Origin: Euborellia annulipes
Taxonomy: Eukaryota > Arthropoda > Insecta > Dermaptera > Anisolabididae
Reading direction: 5' to 3'
Length of the DNA: 64,000 bases
Assembly (NCBI GenBank): GCA_023213315.1
Contig: JAKCPI010031582.1
Location: 1 to 64,000, forward strand
This document shows, one piece after another, positions 11,306 to 23,499 of this stretch. Both the position numbers and the translations under genes were made by a program. Positions within the stretch are counted from its first letter, which is position 1. Each line of letters opens with the position of its first letter. The notes beneath the pieces are model-generated. The model was not told the DNA's origin. It worked only from the letters and a program-made list of their open reading frames with translations, and did no database searches.

Positions 11306-11659
11306 ATTAATTATTTTAACAAAATGTTACTAATTTAATTATCTATAAGATATAGAACAAATTTTTTAAAAATATCTTTATTTAACGTTAATCTAAAAAA
11401 AAATTTATTTTCAGAGGAAGCTTCTATAAGTTGTAGATATTTTAATAGCTTGAATTAGAAGTCGATAGCTTCAAAAGTGTGGCAATGCTCTCCCAAAATT
11501 AGCACCCCGAAAGACGCGCATAATCAATGGTCATTGTTGTAAGCCCTAGGCGAGAAATAGCGATATATAGCTTAAATAAATATTGTATAATTTGCAATGA
11601 TGTATTAATCTTGTATTCTAACAATTCGTCCTTAAGAGGTCGGCGTTTACAGTTTCAAT

Positions 11660-12190
11660 CACTCGATTGAAAAATTTTTATTTAAAAACGGAAAATAACT
11701 GATAATATTTATAAAATATCATCATGTTTCCTTGTTAAAATCAAGAACAATTTTTTACTTACTTTCATTTACTTAATTTATATATTTCTTGATCATGTTA
11801 GAAATATTTTGATGAATCGAGAAAAAAATTTAAAGTATAACTTCCTATAGCCTCCAAAAACTATTTATGAATAGCCTTTTCGTTAATAGCCAGCTCTCTA
11901 TTCCAACTATTTACTGACTAGTAAAAAAAAAATTTAATATTCATCTCGAGATAATTAAAGAATGTGAATTGTAGAAAAAATGCCTAAAAGATATTGATAA
12001 TAAAAAGATAAAATAAAACCGCGTAAGTGGTCTCAATTTTTTCATCTCTTTAAGTTAATGAATTTTTTGTCAGTTAAAAAATTAATTTTATTATTTATTC
12101 TAAATTTAAATTATAATATTTGGCTTGAATGACAACCAAATAACTAATCATTTACTAATGGATTAATCGTTTCAATGCAAGCAGGCATAG
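11660..12190. other. No gene or repeat recognised
   Basis: AT-rich sequence without usable open frames. Confidence 0.5.
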
Positions 12191-12199
12191 GCCTACTAG

Positions 12200-12477
12200 C
12201 AGTGGCGTCATTTAAACTTTTTCTTGGGGGGGGGGGGGGCAAATTTTTTGCTTGGAAGAGGGGGAGGCAAACATTTTTTTTTTCATAAAATTTACTTACA
12301 AATAGGTACTCAAATTTGGCCAAAAGTTATTTAATTAAATTAATTGTTTAATTTTGTACAGTTTATGTACTTGTAAATATATTTTATTTAGAATAATATA
12401 AAATTTTATAAAAATCAGAGCCGTTGTGGTGGGGGGGGGGGCAAATGCCCCCTGCTCCCCTCCAAATGACGCCACTG
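12200..12477. mobile_element. hAT MITE (CAGTGGCGTCATTT family)
   Basis: The ends CAGTGGCGTCATTT and AAATGACGCCACTG are perfect complements. The 8-bp duplication cctactag is exact (12192-12199 and 12478-12485). G-runs lie inside both ends. Length is 278 bp, non-coding. Confidence 0.92.
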
Positions 12478-12489
12478 CCTACTAGGTCT

Positions 12490-13940
12490 TATAAATTAAT
12501 CGAAAAAACCATAAGTGCTTTAGATCGTTTAGGTTGCTTCCTTCAAGAAACCAAACAAACTTTATAATGCAGGCATTGGTATCTCAAAAAAGATCATTAC
12601 TTTCTATATTTCAAATCTTTTATATTGATAAAGTTTTAAATGTTTTAAAACATGTATATTTATTTTTATTATGATTTAAAAGATTAATAAATCTCAGCTG
12701 TGGGTGTTTGTTCGCAATAATTAAGGTCTCAACCTTGAATGAGGGAAGAAAAATAAAAATTTCCCCGGCTGATAATATAATAATAATAATAATCCTTGGC
12801 GTTTGCATGAGCGTAAAAGGTCACACACCTAATCCCTTTGGCAGAGAGCCACTCTACTGCATTCCAGGTGTGCAGGTCGGGTCATATGCTCAAGTCTTGA
12901 AGTCATGAAGACAACTTTTTAACGATTTTATAATTATAAATGTGTTTTACTATAATTTATTCGCCTTGTTTAAGAAAGTAAAAAAAAAAAATAGATAAAT
13001 TATGATGTTTAAAATCCAATTGAAAAAAAAAATGTAAAACGAAAGGCTAATTAATTGCCCTTAAATATATTTAAAAATTGAATATTCATGTCATGATTAT
13101 TTTTGAATAATTTATATATTAGATTAAGTTGTCAACTTGTTTTGGTGTTATGAAATCTCATCTTTCTTTTTCAGGCTGAATGAAATGAAATAAGTCTTGT
13201 TCGCACGCAGCCATTGTGCTTTTTCTCTTCCTGTTCGGCTGGCATGAATGAGATCCGTGTCAAATGCATCGTGTATCCTTGAATTGAATTCCAATTCACT
13301 TCTTTTTCTGCCTAATTATATTTTGAAGGGTTTGCTTATTTAATAATAAATAAAAAAAATCTTCATTCCTTCTTCCAATGGGCTTAGTCAGAGGTATCAG
13401 AGTTTAAATTTCATTAGATTTCAAACATATTTATTTCTCAGTTAAAACCAGAGGCAAATTTTTTCTCATAAATGGATATTTCTTTCGCTTGAAGATTAGA
13501 ATCTTCCTTATATAATAATGAAAGAATAAACGTCATTTATTTATATTGTCATTGATAAAAATTGATGAATAACTTAACGAACTGAAGAAAGTTAATAAAA
13601 AAACAAGTGAAAAGAGTACATAAAAAAAAATGTCATTTAGCTACTGAGCTGAAAAAACAATCCCTGAACTGTTTGAAATATTTTAAGAATAATTGGAATA
13701 AGTCGGCTATTCTAAGGGTTTGTTCAAAAAATCGAAATTGAATTAATTCAAAACAAATATAAAATTCAAGGAATAGTCAGTCAGATTGGTAGGTCAGAGA
13801 GGTAAACAATCTAACCAATTATTTTTTCTATATTTTACCTCTAAATTATTTAAGATTCTAAAATCTACAATTTTTTTTTTTTTTTTAATTAAACAAATGA
13901 AAATATTATTTTTGAGAAGAAGAGTAATAATAGGAGGACC
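12490..13940. other. AT-rich DNA with an (AAT)n tract and small GC-richer patches
   Basis: There is an (ATA)n run at 12772-12793 and two less AT-rich patches (about 12795-12910 and 13190-13290). Neither patch is repeated elsewhere in the window, and I see no family resemblance in their short frames. Confidence 0.4.
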
Positions 13941-13944
13941 AATT

Positions 13945-14169
13945 TAGTTTTATAGACGAGCTAAAAACAACAATGTTCTCCTGAGAGAGAAGAATAGAGG
14001 TTTGTGTATAAAGACACCTCGAAATATCCGCAGGGCCAGGGGGCCCTTTGACGACTTATCTCCCCTACTCCAATACCAACGCGGGGACAAATTATTATTG
14101 TCTCTAACCCGTTTCAAATCTGCATGTGACCGACTCCTAGAAATAAAACTAAAATACTTCCCAGGGTGA
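13945..14169 (+). CDS. Possible orphan coding exon, unrecognised
   Basis: One frame is open for about 70 codons without a start ATG, ending at TGA 14167-14169. The last ~45 codons are visibly less AT-rich than the flanks. The translated tail contains RARGPFDDLSPLLQYQRG and later FKSACDRLLEIKLKYFPG, an amphipathic-looking end with charged and hydrophobic residues. A T-rich tract followed by AG dinucleotides lies upstream (13870-13945), which could act as a splice acceptor. I do not recognise the product. It may be chance or a transposon relic. Confidence 0.2.
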
Positions 14170-14837
14170 AAATAAATGGAAATCTATGCTGTTTTCTTTT
14201 TTCTATTTGCTACGGTGGAGAAACGAATATTTTTTAACCTTCACCTTTATTACAGTTTTAATTTATCTTAAATTTGCAAAGTTTATATTGCAATAATAAT
14301 AAATAGTCAATAGGAGTCTGTTTCTCACTCCAGACATATTAATTATAATTAATAAAGTCTAAAAACAATTTTTGACGTGACATACAATGCATGTATAGGG
14401 GCCAGTTAGGGATGTAAGAAAAAGTTGGATAAAAACACATTAAAAATTGCTCATATCGGCTCGAATATACTTTTAGAAAGAATGATTTACTATTTATTTT
14501 TTTCCTATTATTTCATTTTACCGCGTGAGAGCGTTCGGCGGAAAATTCTTTATTCGAAGGTTTAAATCATTGTATATTCCGAACGGCTAAACAGATCAGA
14601 CTAAATGTGATGTCACGGATAGCCATCGATATTATTGTATTTAAAATTATATAAATAAATTATTATTGTTATTTTTATTTTATTGATTAAAAATAAATAA
14701 ATGTTAGGTTTAAAGACTTATATTTCGTTTAAAAATAACCCTTTTGATCTTTCACCTGGAAGATTCGATATTATGCAAAAATAAGTGAAAATGTAATTTT
14801 TTTGTTAAATCACATTTCGATTAGCCCGTTAACAAAT

Positions 14838-14931
14838 AAAAATCTGGTATGACTGGTCGCACAGCACACAGTTTTCTCTTACCTTCGGTATTTGAAAGTT
14901 GTATTCTGTGCTTCTCATTCCAGATTTTTTG
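14838..14931 (-). mobile_element. Solo Element A terminal hairpin
   Basis: Only the ~94-nt hairpin and a few adjacent bases (gagtctacttatatat) remain. The stem is imperfect but clear: atctggtatgactg against cattccagatt. Confidence 0.75.
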
Positions 14932-14934
14932 AGT

Positions 14935-15920
14935 CTACTTATATATATTATATTATTTATTTAAGAAAATTCTAATTAATATTACAATCATCCTCAAAAA
15001 CCTTTCAGGACATATAAATAGAACAAATAACATAAATATAGTAACATTATATACATATCCGCCTCTCTATAATCTGGTGAAATTATCATTTCCCCTATAA
15101 ATATACTGTAAATAAACCTCAAATTTTAATAATAGCATTTGGATTTAATAACTTGAAATGATGGTGAACAATTAATTAATTAACTGTTCATTTAAAAAAA
15201 TAAAAACAAAAGGGAAATTTAGAGAAAGCATTATGATCAAACATGGCAAAATACCTTTATATAGCACCATAGATAATACTACTTCCGATAAGCTCATAAC
15301 AATATTTTATTTATTATTATACAAAGTGAAACTCTCTCAGAATTCCTGTGTTTCGATCTTAGTAAAAATGTATTAATTATTCATTATAAAAGGCAATAAG
15401 CATTTTATAATCTTTGAAAGAACAACAGATATAGTATAAATGTATTATCATAAAATTATATATTAAAAGGATGCGATGCGCGCAACCTGAAGAAGAAAGC
15501 CGAAAGCTATTCATGTCCTAACAAGGAGGAAAAAGAATTTTATATTCTGTAACTAAGAAATTAATAACAGGTGTAGTATGATAAAAACAAAAACAATAAA
15601 AGAATAATAAAGGTGTAATATCCGGGTTAAAAGGGTGTTGCGAAATTTTTTATTCATCTCATTAATTTCATTAATAAAAAATAAAATAAAAAAAATAGAG
15701 ATGAAAAAATAAATCCGAAAAGTCAATGTTTTAATCAATTTAAATAAAAAATTTCAAATTCATCGAAAAGAATTATGCACTCTGCAATAAATACATCTGC
15801 CATCGAATGTTTGTCAGATGTAATTGAAGATATATGAAAATTTTAAAAAATTTTAATTTAAAAAGAAACATAAAAAAGCTCCTCTGACTTCCAGACAACT
15901 CATGATAACAATATTTATCA
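14935..15920. other. AT-rich DNA, no gene recognised
   Basis: Long A/T runs. A 61-codon minus-strand frame at 15553-15738 is composed of low-complexity I/F/L/N codons and is not credible as a gene. Confidence 0.5.
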
Positions 15921-16200
15921 TCATACTATAATATAAAGCGCTAGCGGCTAACTTCCTGTCCCTGTGTGTATGTGCCCATCAGGGCACGGATTGGCCAGAA
16001 TAAAAGGAAGTTGAGTCAAAGAGGGAATTTAAAACTAAGTCAGAGAGGGAAATTTAAAACTAAGTCAGAGAGAGAAATTTAAAACTTTAAAATTTTGCAA
16101 ATGCTCGCCGAATGAGGCGAAGTGAGCAAGAATAAATTTGATTGCCGAAGGCGAGCAAGGGAGAGGGGGCGCAGCGCCGAAGGCGGGCTTTTCCACTTGA
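15921..16200 (+). mobile_element. Helitron-like 5' end with short tandem repeat
   Basis: It starts A|TCATACTATAATATAAAG and continues gcgctagcggctaacttcct, matching the 5' end at 18048 for much of about 100 bp. A ~25-bp unit (gtcagagagggaaatttaaa) is repeated three times at 16017-16085, and a gccgaaggcgggctttt block follows. The 3' end was not located. Confidence 0.55.
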
Positions 16201-17140
16201 ATTATATTCGGAATATAAGTTATTTTGCCTTAAAATTTAATTCTCAATTTAAAATTATAATAGGAAAAATTTTTTTGTAAACATTTTCCGATGAATTTTT
16301 TAATTCCTTCCTCTGTTGCTCTCTAGTTTTTATGAATTTCTCTCCGAATGTTTATCTTACAATCGGAATTCGAATAGAAATTGGCCAAATGTCTAGGAGT
16401 ATTAATTTAATGAACTTTTTCAATTGGGCATGATTAAAAAAAGAGAGGACGACGTGCGTCCTTTTCCGTGTTTTGCGCCCCTTCTGAGAGGAGATCCCTT
16501 CATCCCTTCACGTGTACATTGCACATGCATAGTGTACATATGGCATCTGCAGGGCAGAGAGACCAGACGCCGGGGAGAAGATATTGGATTACACAGTTGC
16601 ACATACAAGGCGACCAATTCATTAGGCCCGATGTCGCTTGGCACAAGTAATCAGGTTATATAGTAGGCAACCCTGTTGGCCCTTGGGTCCTTCCGGGCCG
16701 CTCTAGAGAAAACAAATGGCCCGCTCTATTCATTAGTGCAAGTGCTTCATTTGAAGGGGTGGAAGAACCATCTAATAAAAAGCAGCCCTTCTAAACCAAA
16801 CCGAGAACAAACTTGTCAACCCCATGAATCAAAACTTCTTCCTCTTTCTTTGTGACTTCTCAGATATTTAAGAATTGAAAACATAAAATACACTTTTTAG
16901 GAATTCTATAATTATAAGGCCTAAATATTATATCAAGCAAAAAAAAAAAAAAAAAGTGAAATTATGGTCATAGCAGTAGTTTTGGAACTAACACTCTTCG
17001 AAAAAAAAAATTTTAAGAATACACTGGAGACCTAGAGGTATGCCACGGAGTGAACCTCGAATCCAGAGGATGCGATAAGGGTAATTAAACACAAACTCCG
17101 CTAGTAAATATTTAAATATTAAACGATAAATTGATGAGTT
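16200..17140. other. Mixed unique DNA with a GC-richer block at 16440-16720
   Basis: Overlapping open frames of 60-79 codons exist on both strands of the GC-richer block. Frames on opposite strands of a GC-rich patch are expected by chance and no family is recognised. The rest is A-rich. Confidence 0.35.
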
Positions 17141-17149
17141 CACATATGC

Positions 17150-17200
17150 CCCGCCTGCCGAGAATCATAGTGCGAAAGTCCGAAATTCAACAATTTGAGA
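17150..17200. repeat. Short dispersed repeat, first copy
   Basis: The block cgagaatcatagtgcgaaag followed by tccgaaattcaa also occurs at 36790-36835. It is not part of the other families here. Confidence 0.5.
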
Positions 17201-17760
17201 GAAAAGGCGTTTGAAAGTTTTAGAAACATATACGGAGTACATTTAAATAGCCGAGCAACAAATGAATAGGCCAGAATCAATAGCAAAGAATGGAAATATA
17301 TTTTCGCCACTTTGGCACTCAAAATGAAGGCATTTTAACAAATAAGTCATAACGATGATTTCATAAAGAAAGTCAGTGGTAGGCTTTTGTAAAATTTATT
17401 AAATCTATAAATTTCAACATCATTTAATTTGGCTAAGGCCTAATCCCTGGTAGCTTCAAATACCAAAAAAATAATATCATGGACAAGGAAGAGAGGAGTT
17501 AAATGTAATAAGTAACTTAATTTTTAAAAATGGTTTTGGTTATAATTTTAATAATAGACAACATCATTAGTTAGAATGAATTTATTCTTATGGGAAAATA
17601 TAAATAATCAAAGTTTTTCCCACTTAAAGAAAGTAATTGTATTTTTTTTTAAAGATAATAATAATCTTCTGCTTTAAAAAATAAAATTCTAACAGTAGGT
17701 TAGCTTAGTAACAAAAAATGTAATAATTAAAAAACGATTAAATTGGCAAATTAGTTTTTT

Positions 17761-18024
17761 GCCTCCGGGCTTGGCGTAGTTGGTAAAGCATCTAACTTGT
17801 ATACCAAGGGTCGGGGGTTCGGATCCCAGGCAGTCCGATGATTTTATTTAAGCCATTTGGATACCAAATGGCTTAAATAAGAATCCCTGGACCCCCAATA
17901 GGTATTATAAATAATAACGGTTATCGTTTAAGTCTTATATAGCCTGAGTTGCCGAGAAAACTGTGTGAATGTGTGTGGGAGTCTGTGTGAATGAGAAAAA
18001 AAGTGAGTGTTAAAAAAAAAAAAA
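17761..18024 (+). mobile_element. SINE-1, complete copy (tRNA-derived)
   Basis: The head carries an A box TGGCGTAGTTGG (17772-17783) and a B box GGTTCGGATCC (17816-17826), the internal RNA polymerase III promoter of a tRNA. A conserved palindrome follows (ttatttaagccatttgg mirrored, 17846-17881), then cggttatcgtttaagtctta, a TG/GTGAATG-rich tail and poly(A). The duplication tagtttttt flanks it. It needs a partner LINE for mobility. Length is about 264 bp. Confidence 0.92.
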
Positions 18025-18047
18025 TAGTTTTTTAAAAAGTGAATCTA

Positions 18048-19070
18048 TCATAACTATATATAAAGCGCTAACCGCTGACTTCCTGTCCCTGTGTGTATGT
18101 GCCTGTTCTCTCCCTGAATGGCTCGTGTTAGAGGAAGTGGAGCGGAAGAGGGCCGAAGGCGGGTTTTACCACTTGTTTATAAATAAAAAGAATAAATAGC
18201 GTGTTTACTAATAGTCGACTTGACTATATATTATATTACAAAAAATTGCATGCTCTGCACAAATGGAATTAATGAAATTTTTTTTCAATGAAATCTTTAA
18301 TGAATGAATGAATAAATAAAAAAATTTAATTATCAGAAACGCCATTCAGAAAATTATTCTATTGAACAAAAGAATACATCATACAGGTAGTAAATGATTC
18401 TTAATCTTTATCTACTAAAGGCTACTTATGTCATTTTCTATTGTTTGATCTTTATCTAATAATCAAAATTATTAAAGTCGATGTTGAGGAAATAGAAAAT
18501 AAAAAAGTACATTAGTAAAATACTAGTATTTCTTATTGAAAAGCTTCCAGACCAGAGTACATAGCTTATATACCAGTTTGAGCTTCGTTTTGGTTTATTA
18601 GTTACAACACACCATTTCGAAATTTCGAACATTAACGGCAATATAAGAATTTTTTTTATGATACACATGACAAATTTCTAATCCTTTAGATTTCTAAGTT
18701 AACGTGTTCGCAAACACCCACAATCTAATTAGATTTAAACTATTAACCATGGTTTCTAGTTGAAACAATGTATTTAAGAGAAATTTTTAACTAGGTTATA
18801 AGCTCCAATGATTTATTAAAACATTTATAACATGTTAAAAATATTAATTTCTAATAAATCAATGAAACTTATGAACTAGTGTTTTAAATTTCTCATAAAT
18901 AATTTCAAAAATTAAGGTCGGTATGGACGATAATAATCAAAATTGTGAGGTCAAATTTTTTAACCACACTGATTAAGAAAGAGGCCGACACACGCGGGTG
19001 TGTGAGGTTCCTATTTGAAAATACTAAGTATCAATAAGGGAAACCCGCCGAAAGCGGGCAGCGCAGCTAG
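18048..19070 (+). mobile_element. Non-autonomous Helitron-like element
   Basis: The 5' end is A|TC... with the shared aagcgctaaccgctgacttc block. The 3' end has a cccgccgaaagcggg hairpin (19044-19058), 12 nt, CTAG and then T. Insertion between A and T and the terminal hairpin fit Helitrons. Length is about 1.02 kb. No Rep/helicase frame is present, so it would depend on an autonomous relative. Confidence 0.72.
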
Positions 19071-19079
19071 TCATTTTTC

Positions 19080-19470
19080 ACTAATTTGTTCCATTGGGAG
19101 GCTATATTTTGAATTTTATTTGGTGCTTCACTTATCACTACTCCCACTCTACTGAAGACTCTTTGACTTTACTATTGTATATAAAGCAAATTTTGTCCCA
19201 TTGATATATACTTAGACTCGATTCCTGACTGATGCTCCACCCCTTTTATCAAGTGTCCAACCAGAGATTAGCCTAACACCTAGAGCCTCTGAAAGAGAGA
19301 GAGAGAGAGAGGGAGGGGGAGGGAGAGACGGAAGACTGTAGCCTACTAATAAATAATTGGCAACAATCCAGATTATTTCAATTAGAAAGTATCTCTAGAT
19401 CTATATAATAAAAACATAATATTAAATTGGGAATTTAAAGGAAAATCTCTGTATATATACCGATTGGTAA
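19080..19470. other. Unique DNA with a (GA)n microsatellite
   Basis: A purine tract (gagagagagagaga followed by gggagggggag) is at 19292-19330. Nothing else is recognised. Confidence 0.5.
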
Positions 19471-19477
19471 GGGAAAG

Positions 19478-20170
19478 AAAAAAATCTGGTGTGACTGGCG
19501 CACAGCACACAACTTTCTCTTACCTTCGGTAATCGAAAGTTGTGTACTGTGCTTGTCACACCAGATTTTTTGTGTCGACATGTATTTAGTTCCCGGCAGT
19601 AGGGAATATTTGAATTCAGATGTAAAATTTATAAGTATGGGAAAATATTTATATTTTGTTACCATGGCAACCATTTCTCCTATCCTTCCCTATGAAGCAC
19701 AAGAGTAAAGTGTGCTTCAAACAATTTTGAGGGCAAAACGAGAATATACATTTGAAAGAGCATCTAAAAAATAATTGATTTTTGAATTTTAATCAAAATC
19801 GTTAGAGCGAATTTTGAGAAAATCGAAAAAAACTGAAAAAGTACATCAGTAAAGTACTAGTACTCTTTGGCCGATTTTGATTAAAAGCTTATTTTTCCGG
19901 TCCCGGGGGGTGTTTAACTTAAATATAAAATTTCAGCCTCATAGCTCAATTCCTTCATGCTTAAAATTTGACACACCCACACACCCACCCACCCACCCAC
20001 CCACCCACACACCCACAGACAGACCATGTCGCGAAAACCACTTTTTTGGATTCAGGGGACCTCAAAACGTGAAGATCCATCAAAATCTCGACATCGAATT
20101 TTTGACATGAATCCAATACTTTCTCTCTATATATATATTACATATATACATAGGTAAGAGAAAGTAAAAA
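19478..20170 (-). mobile_element. Element A copy 6 (full length, consensus-like)
   Basis: All parts are present: hairpin at 19480-19570, exact X-box GTTACCATGGCAAC at 19658-19671, and the tcagtaaagtactagtactc block. Then follow an (ACCC)n tract at 19975-20010 and the ggtaagagaaagtaaaa terminus. This copy is useful as a reference for the family. Confidence 0.9.
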
Positions 20171-20174
20171 TCAA

Positions 20175-21950
20175 ATTGACAGATATTTCGAACTTTTGTT
20201 TATTAATTTAATTAATTAGTTTTTATTAATTACCGATATTAATTTTATTAATACTGAATTTAATTAGAATCCAATTATTCCAAGAAGTTATAAAAAATGT
20301 TTCTTCGTGGTTCCCTCATTAATTTCGATATTTTAAAGTGCTGTCTTTGTGTTTTTTTTTTTTTTTTTTTCTTTTTTTGATCGTGTGGCAAATGCACAAT
20401 CACGCTTTGCTCTTCTTGACTTTATACACGCACTTGGGGCATGAGTCACGTTCGTTGCCCGGCAAATCGAATCACGTTTCGGATTTGTCAATTTGTCCTA
20501 ATTGGGTTTCGCATCTCCCTGTGTGCTAGCAATAAAATGACGTACGTCGCCCTCACATCTAGCATCCAACCCCATAAAATACACACACTCTGCTGGATAT
20601 ATTAAAGAGGCAAATATAAATAAATAGATTGCAGGCCACCTACCCATAGGGTGGCAGAGGTTCAGAAAAACTGAAAGTATACTTTTATTTTATAATCTAT
20701 TTGACTTCAAAGAACGTATATATCAAACTCAATCACAAAGCCAGTAGAATTTGGAAACTTGGTTGACTACAAACCCGAAAACAAACCACAACCACCATCA
20801 GATAATATCATAATCATCAACTTTTGAAAATGAGTTTAAAAGAAGGATTCGCATACTATAGGCCACTGCATATTTATATATACTTTTTGTATGAACCACT
20901 ATATATATATATCCACCTAAGCAACATTAACAATTTATCGTCCTAAGGATGAGAATGATGCGATCCCGAAACGGCGACTAATTTTTTTTTTTTTTATTCT
21001 TTGCTGGCTACCTTCACCGTCCTGCTCCGGCCTATTTTGTTATAGAACAACTTTTGATACTTATTCAAGTTCAAATGCCTTGTTAATACAGTAAAAATAA
21101 TTTTTCACTTTGTCTTCGTGTTTGGTCTTTATTTAATATTTATATTAGGACTATGTTTTAAATTAATTACTGGTATCTGTGTTCAGTATAAAAATTTTTG
21201 TAAGATTTTATCCTAACTACTTGTTAATAATAAATTCCCTGAAAGGAAAGGTCATGCATCATTCCTCGACACTCTGCATACTGTATAAGTAATATACTAA
21301 TGTAATATTTTATTTACTTGTACAGTATATTAAAAACAAGTTTTCTTCATTTTGAACCTTGACTCGAAAGTACAAATTTAATTTTTTTTCTCATGGTACG
21401 GAAGATGAGTTGGGCAATATTTTAAATAAATATCATAAAAGGTGAGTGAATTACGAATGTATAGAGGAACTTGGTCTCATCTATTAACTTTTCCCAAACT
21501 GGATAAACTTTTATTTCTATGAAATTGAAATATTATAAGTTTTGATTTATTTTATAAAATTTTTGGCTGCGGAGATTTGAAAAAAAGATATATTTATTTA
21601 GGTTAGAATAACCATACCGTGTATTACGATACACGACCAATATATCTGTTATTGTGTGACAAATACTAAAATTTGAGGAATAATAATGTTTATGTCCTGA
21701 GAAGTAATCGTCCGAGGTTTTTTCAGTTGTTAATATCAAGTAAAGTTTCAGAATCTAATAATTACTTGAAATTAACAACTGGACTATACCTCGGGTAATG
21801 TGGGATGACTTCTTTCCAACCCATAAACATGATTATTATTATTATTATTGTTAGTGTTGGTCACAAAATAACATATATTTGTCGTGTATTTAAAAATATA
21901 AGGCAAATTTTATACTCTATGACTAAAAAGGCCAGAGGGAAAATAAATTT
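20175..21950. other. Mostly unique AT-rich DNA with one hairpin-GAAACG motif
   Basis: A poly(T) run is at 20350-20372. A motif cctaaggatgag...gatcccgaaacg at 20943-20975 has the same layout as those at 3413 and 48100-48230. An (ATT)n tract lies at 21830-21848. No gene is recognised. Confidence 0.4.
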
Positions 21951-21954
21951 AAAA

Positions 21955-22066
21955 AAATCTTATTCGTCTTTCAATTCAAAAGGGGAGAGGAAACGGAAAA
22001 AATGCTGTGGAAGGGAGCAGGGGGAAATTTGCCCCCCCCAAGAAAAAAGTTGAAATGACACCACTG
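21955..22066. mobile_element. hAT MITE right-end fragment
   Basis: It ends with AAATGACACCACTG, matching the 12200-12477 family, preceded by gggagcaggggg and a C-run as in that element. No left end was found, so it is truncated. Confidence 0.55.
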
Positions 22067-22526
22067 GGAAAAAGAGCTCTTACAGACAGAATATCTCTCA
22101 AGACTTTTTGGTAAAACCTAAGGTCCAAAATTATTTTTAAAAAAGGCCATTACTATGCCATTACTATTATTTAAAGATTATACCTGTTTCCCATAAAAAA
22201 TTCGATTGAAAAAAGTTAATTTAAAATTTTTTTTTTATTTCATAAATAAAGGAACTCTAACTATTAGAATAACTATTCACCCACAAATTTGTATACAAGT
22301 TCACCACATAAGCAATTTTCTAAGGCTCATAAAATTTACCGCACATAAAGAAAATACTTTCTTTTCTATGAATAAATAGTCTTCATAATAATAATAAATA
22401 AATCAAAAAGTCTATTTTAAAGTTAATTAATGAAAAATAACATAAAGGGTGCATTGACATTTTTAATTTATTAAGTTAGATATATAAAATGGCATTTTAT
22501 GATATGTAAAAAGTGACATAGTGTAG

Positions 22527-23489
22527 CATAGGCGTAGCCACGGGGGGATTTGGGGGTTCAAACCCCCCCCATTGGACCCAAGTCATGACTAGATATTTAA
22601 GGTCTATAATACAAACAATATTTTCTCTCTCTATATATTTCATATATAGGGTAAGAGAAAGTAAAAAAATATAATAATTTTCTCTAGTTTAAAAAAAAAA
22701 AAAATAAAATAAAAAATTTTATTAAAGGAAACACAAAAAATTCAAGAAAATTCAGAATTTTCCCATTTAAAAAGAATTTTTTTTTTTTTTTTTTTTTTTA
22801 AACATTCACACTTTTTTCTCATTCACACTCACACACACATTCACACAGTCTTTTCGGCAACTCAGGCCATTTAAGTCTTTAGACGATAACCGTTGTAATG
22901 AATATATCTATTGTGGGTTCAGGCATTTCTATTTAAGCCATCTGGTATCCAAATGGCTTAAATAAAATCATCGGACTGCCTGGGTCCGAACCCGCGACGT
23001 TTGGTATAGGAGGGAGGCACGCTACCTACTACGCCAAACTCGGGGGCATTTAAAAAGAATTGATTTTGTCTTGCTTTATAAAAAATTAAAGCCTGCTAAA
23101 ATTGATTAAATCCCTCAAATGAAAAATAATAAAAATTATTATATAATTAAATTTTTTATTTTTTTTTTTTTAAAGAGATCTGACAACTTGTGAGATAGAG
23201 CTAGGATCAAGAGAAACAAAACAGGCAGAAAACTCGGCTATTATAGGGATAATATATAAAATTCTTTAAAATGTGAGGGTTGCATTTTTTTTTTGCCTGA
23301 AACGAGATGAATGAAAAAAATTGGGGCACCTAATTAAGAAAGGGCGGGGCCGAGCCAATCCGAAGGGGGTCCAGGAGGGCGGATTAGCTAGTCATATATT
23401 TCATTAGACGCCCTATACTGTCCTATTAGTCGGGGGGGGGGGGGAATCATCCTGAACCCCCCCCATCGGAAATTTCGGCTTCGCCTATG
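22527..23489. mobile_element. hAT element of the CATAGGCGTAGCC family, hosting a SINE
   Basis: The ends CATAGGCGTAGCC and ggcttcgcctatg are inverted. The exact 8-bp duplication tagtgtag is at 22519-22526 and 23490-23497. It belongs to the same family as 2662-2896, and again contains a gggtaagagaaagtaaaa block (22651-22670). SINE-1 is inserted inside. A ctagt end at 23388-23392 may be a Helitron-like 3' end, but it lacks a good hairpin. Confidence 0.85.
22779..23046 (-). mobile_element. SINE-1, complete copy nested in the hAT element
   Basis: It has poly(T) at the left and a tRNA head at the right, with B-box complement ggtccgaaccc. The 15-bp duplication catttaaaaagaatt lies at 22764-22778 and 23047-23061. 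Confidence 0.92.
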
Positions 23490-23499
23490 TAGTGTAGTA

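Larger units (their letters stand above)
6990..11650. repeat. Giant imperfect inverted repeat, centre near 9501
   Basis: The left arm (about 6990-9500) and right arm (about 9502-11650) match as reverse complements through many separate blocks. Examples are 7128-7160 with 11500-11560, 7405-8318 with 10504-11305, 8810-9100 with 9790-10050 and 9170-9300 with 9625-9765. The centre is aaaaattgaatttgccgcc mirrored around ~14 nt (9462-9541). The right arm is about 350 bp shorter and full of small deletions, including places where the left arm matches other copies in the window. It is either a real foldback duplication with one decaying arm or a fold-back sequencing or assembly artefact. Confidence 0.85.

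Noticed and set aside
16420..16663. Three overlapping frames on both strands
   Set aside because: Opposite-strand overlap in a GC-richer patch is expected by chance and no domain is recognisable.
23330..23392. Helitron 3' end at ctagt 23388
   Set aside because: There is no good hairpin before CTAG and no matching 5' end; CTAGT alone is too common.
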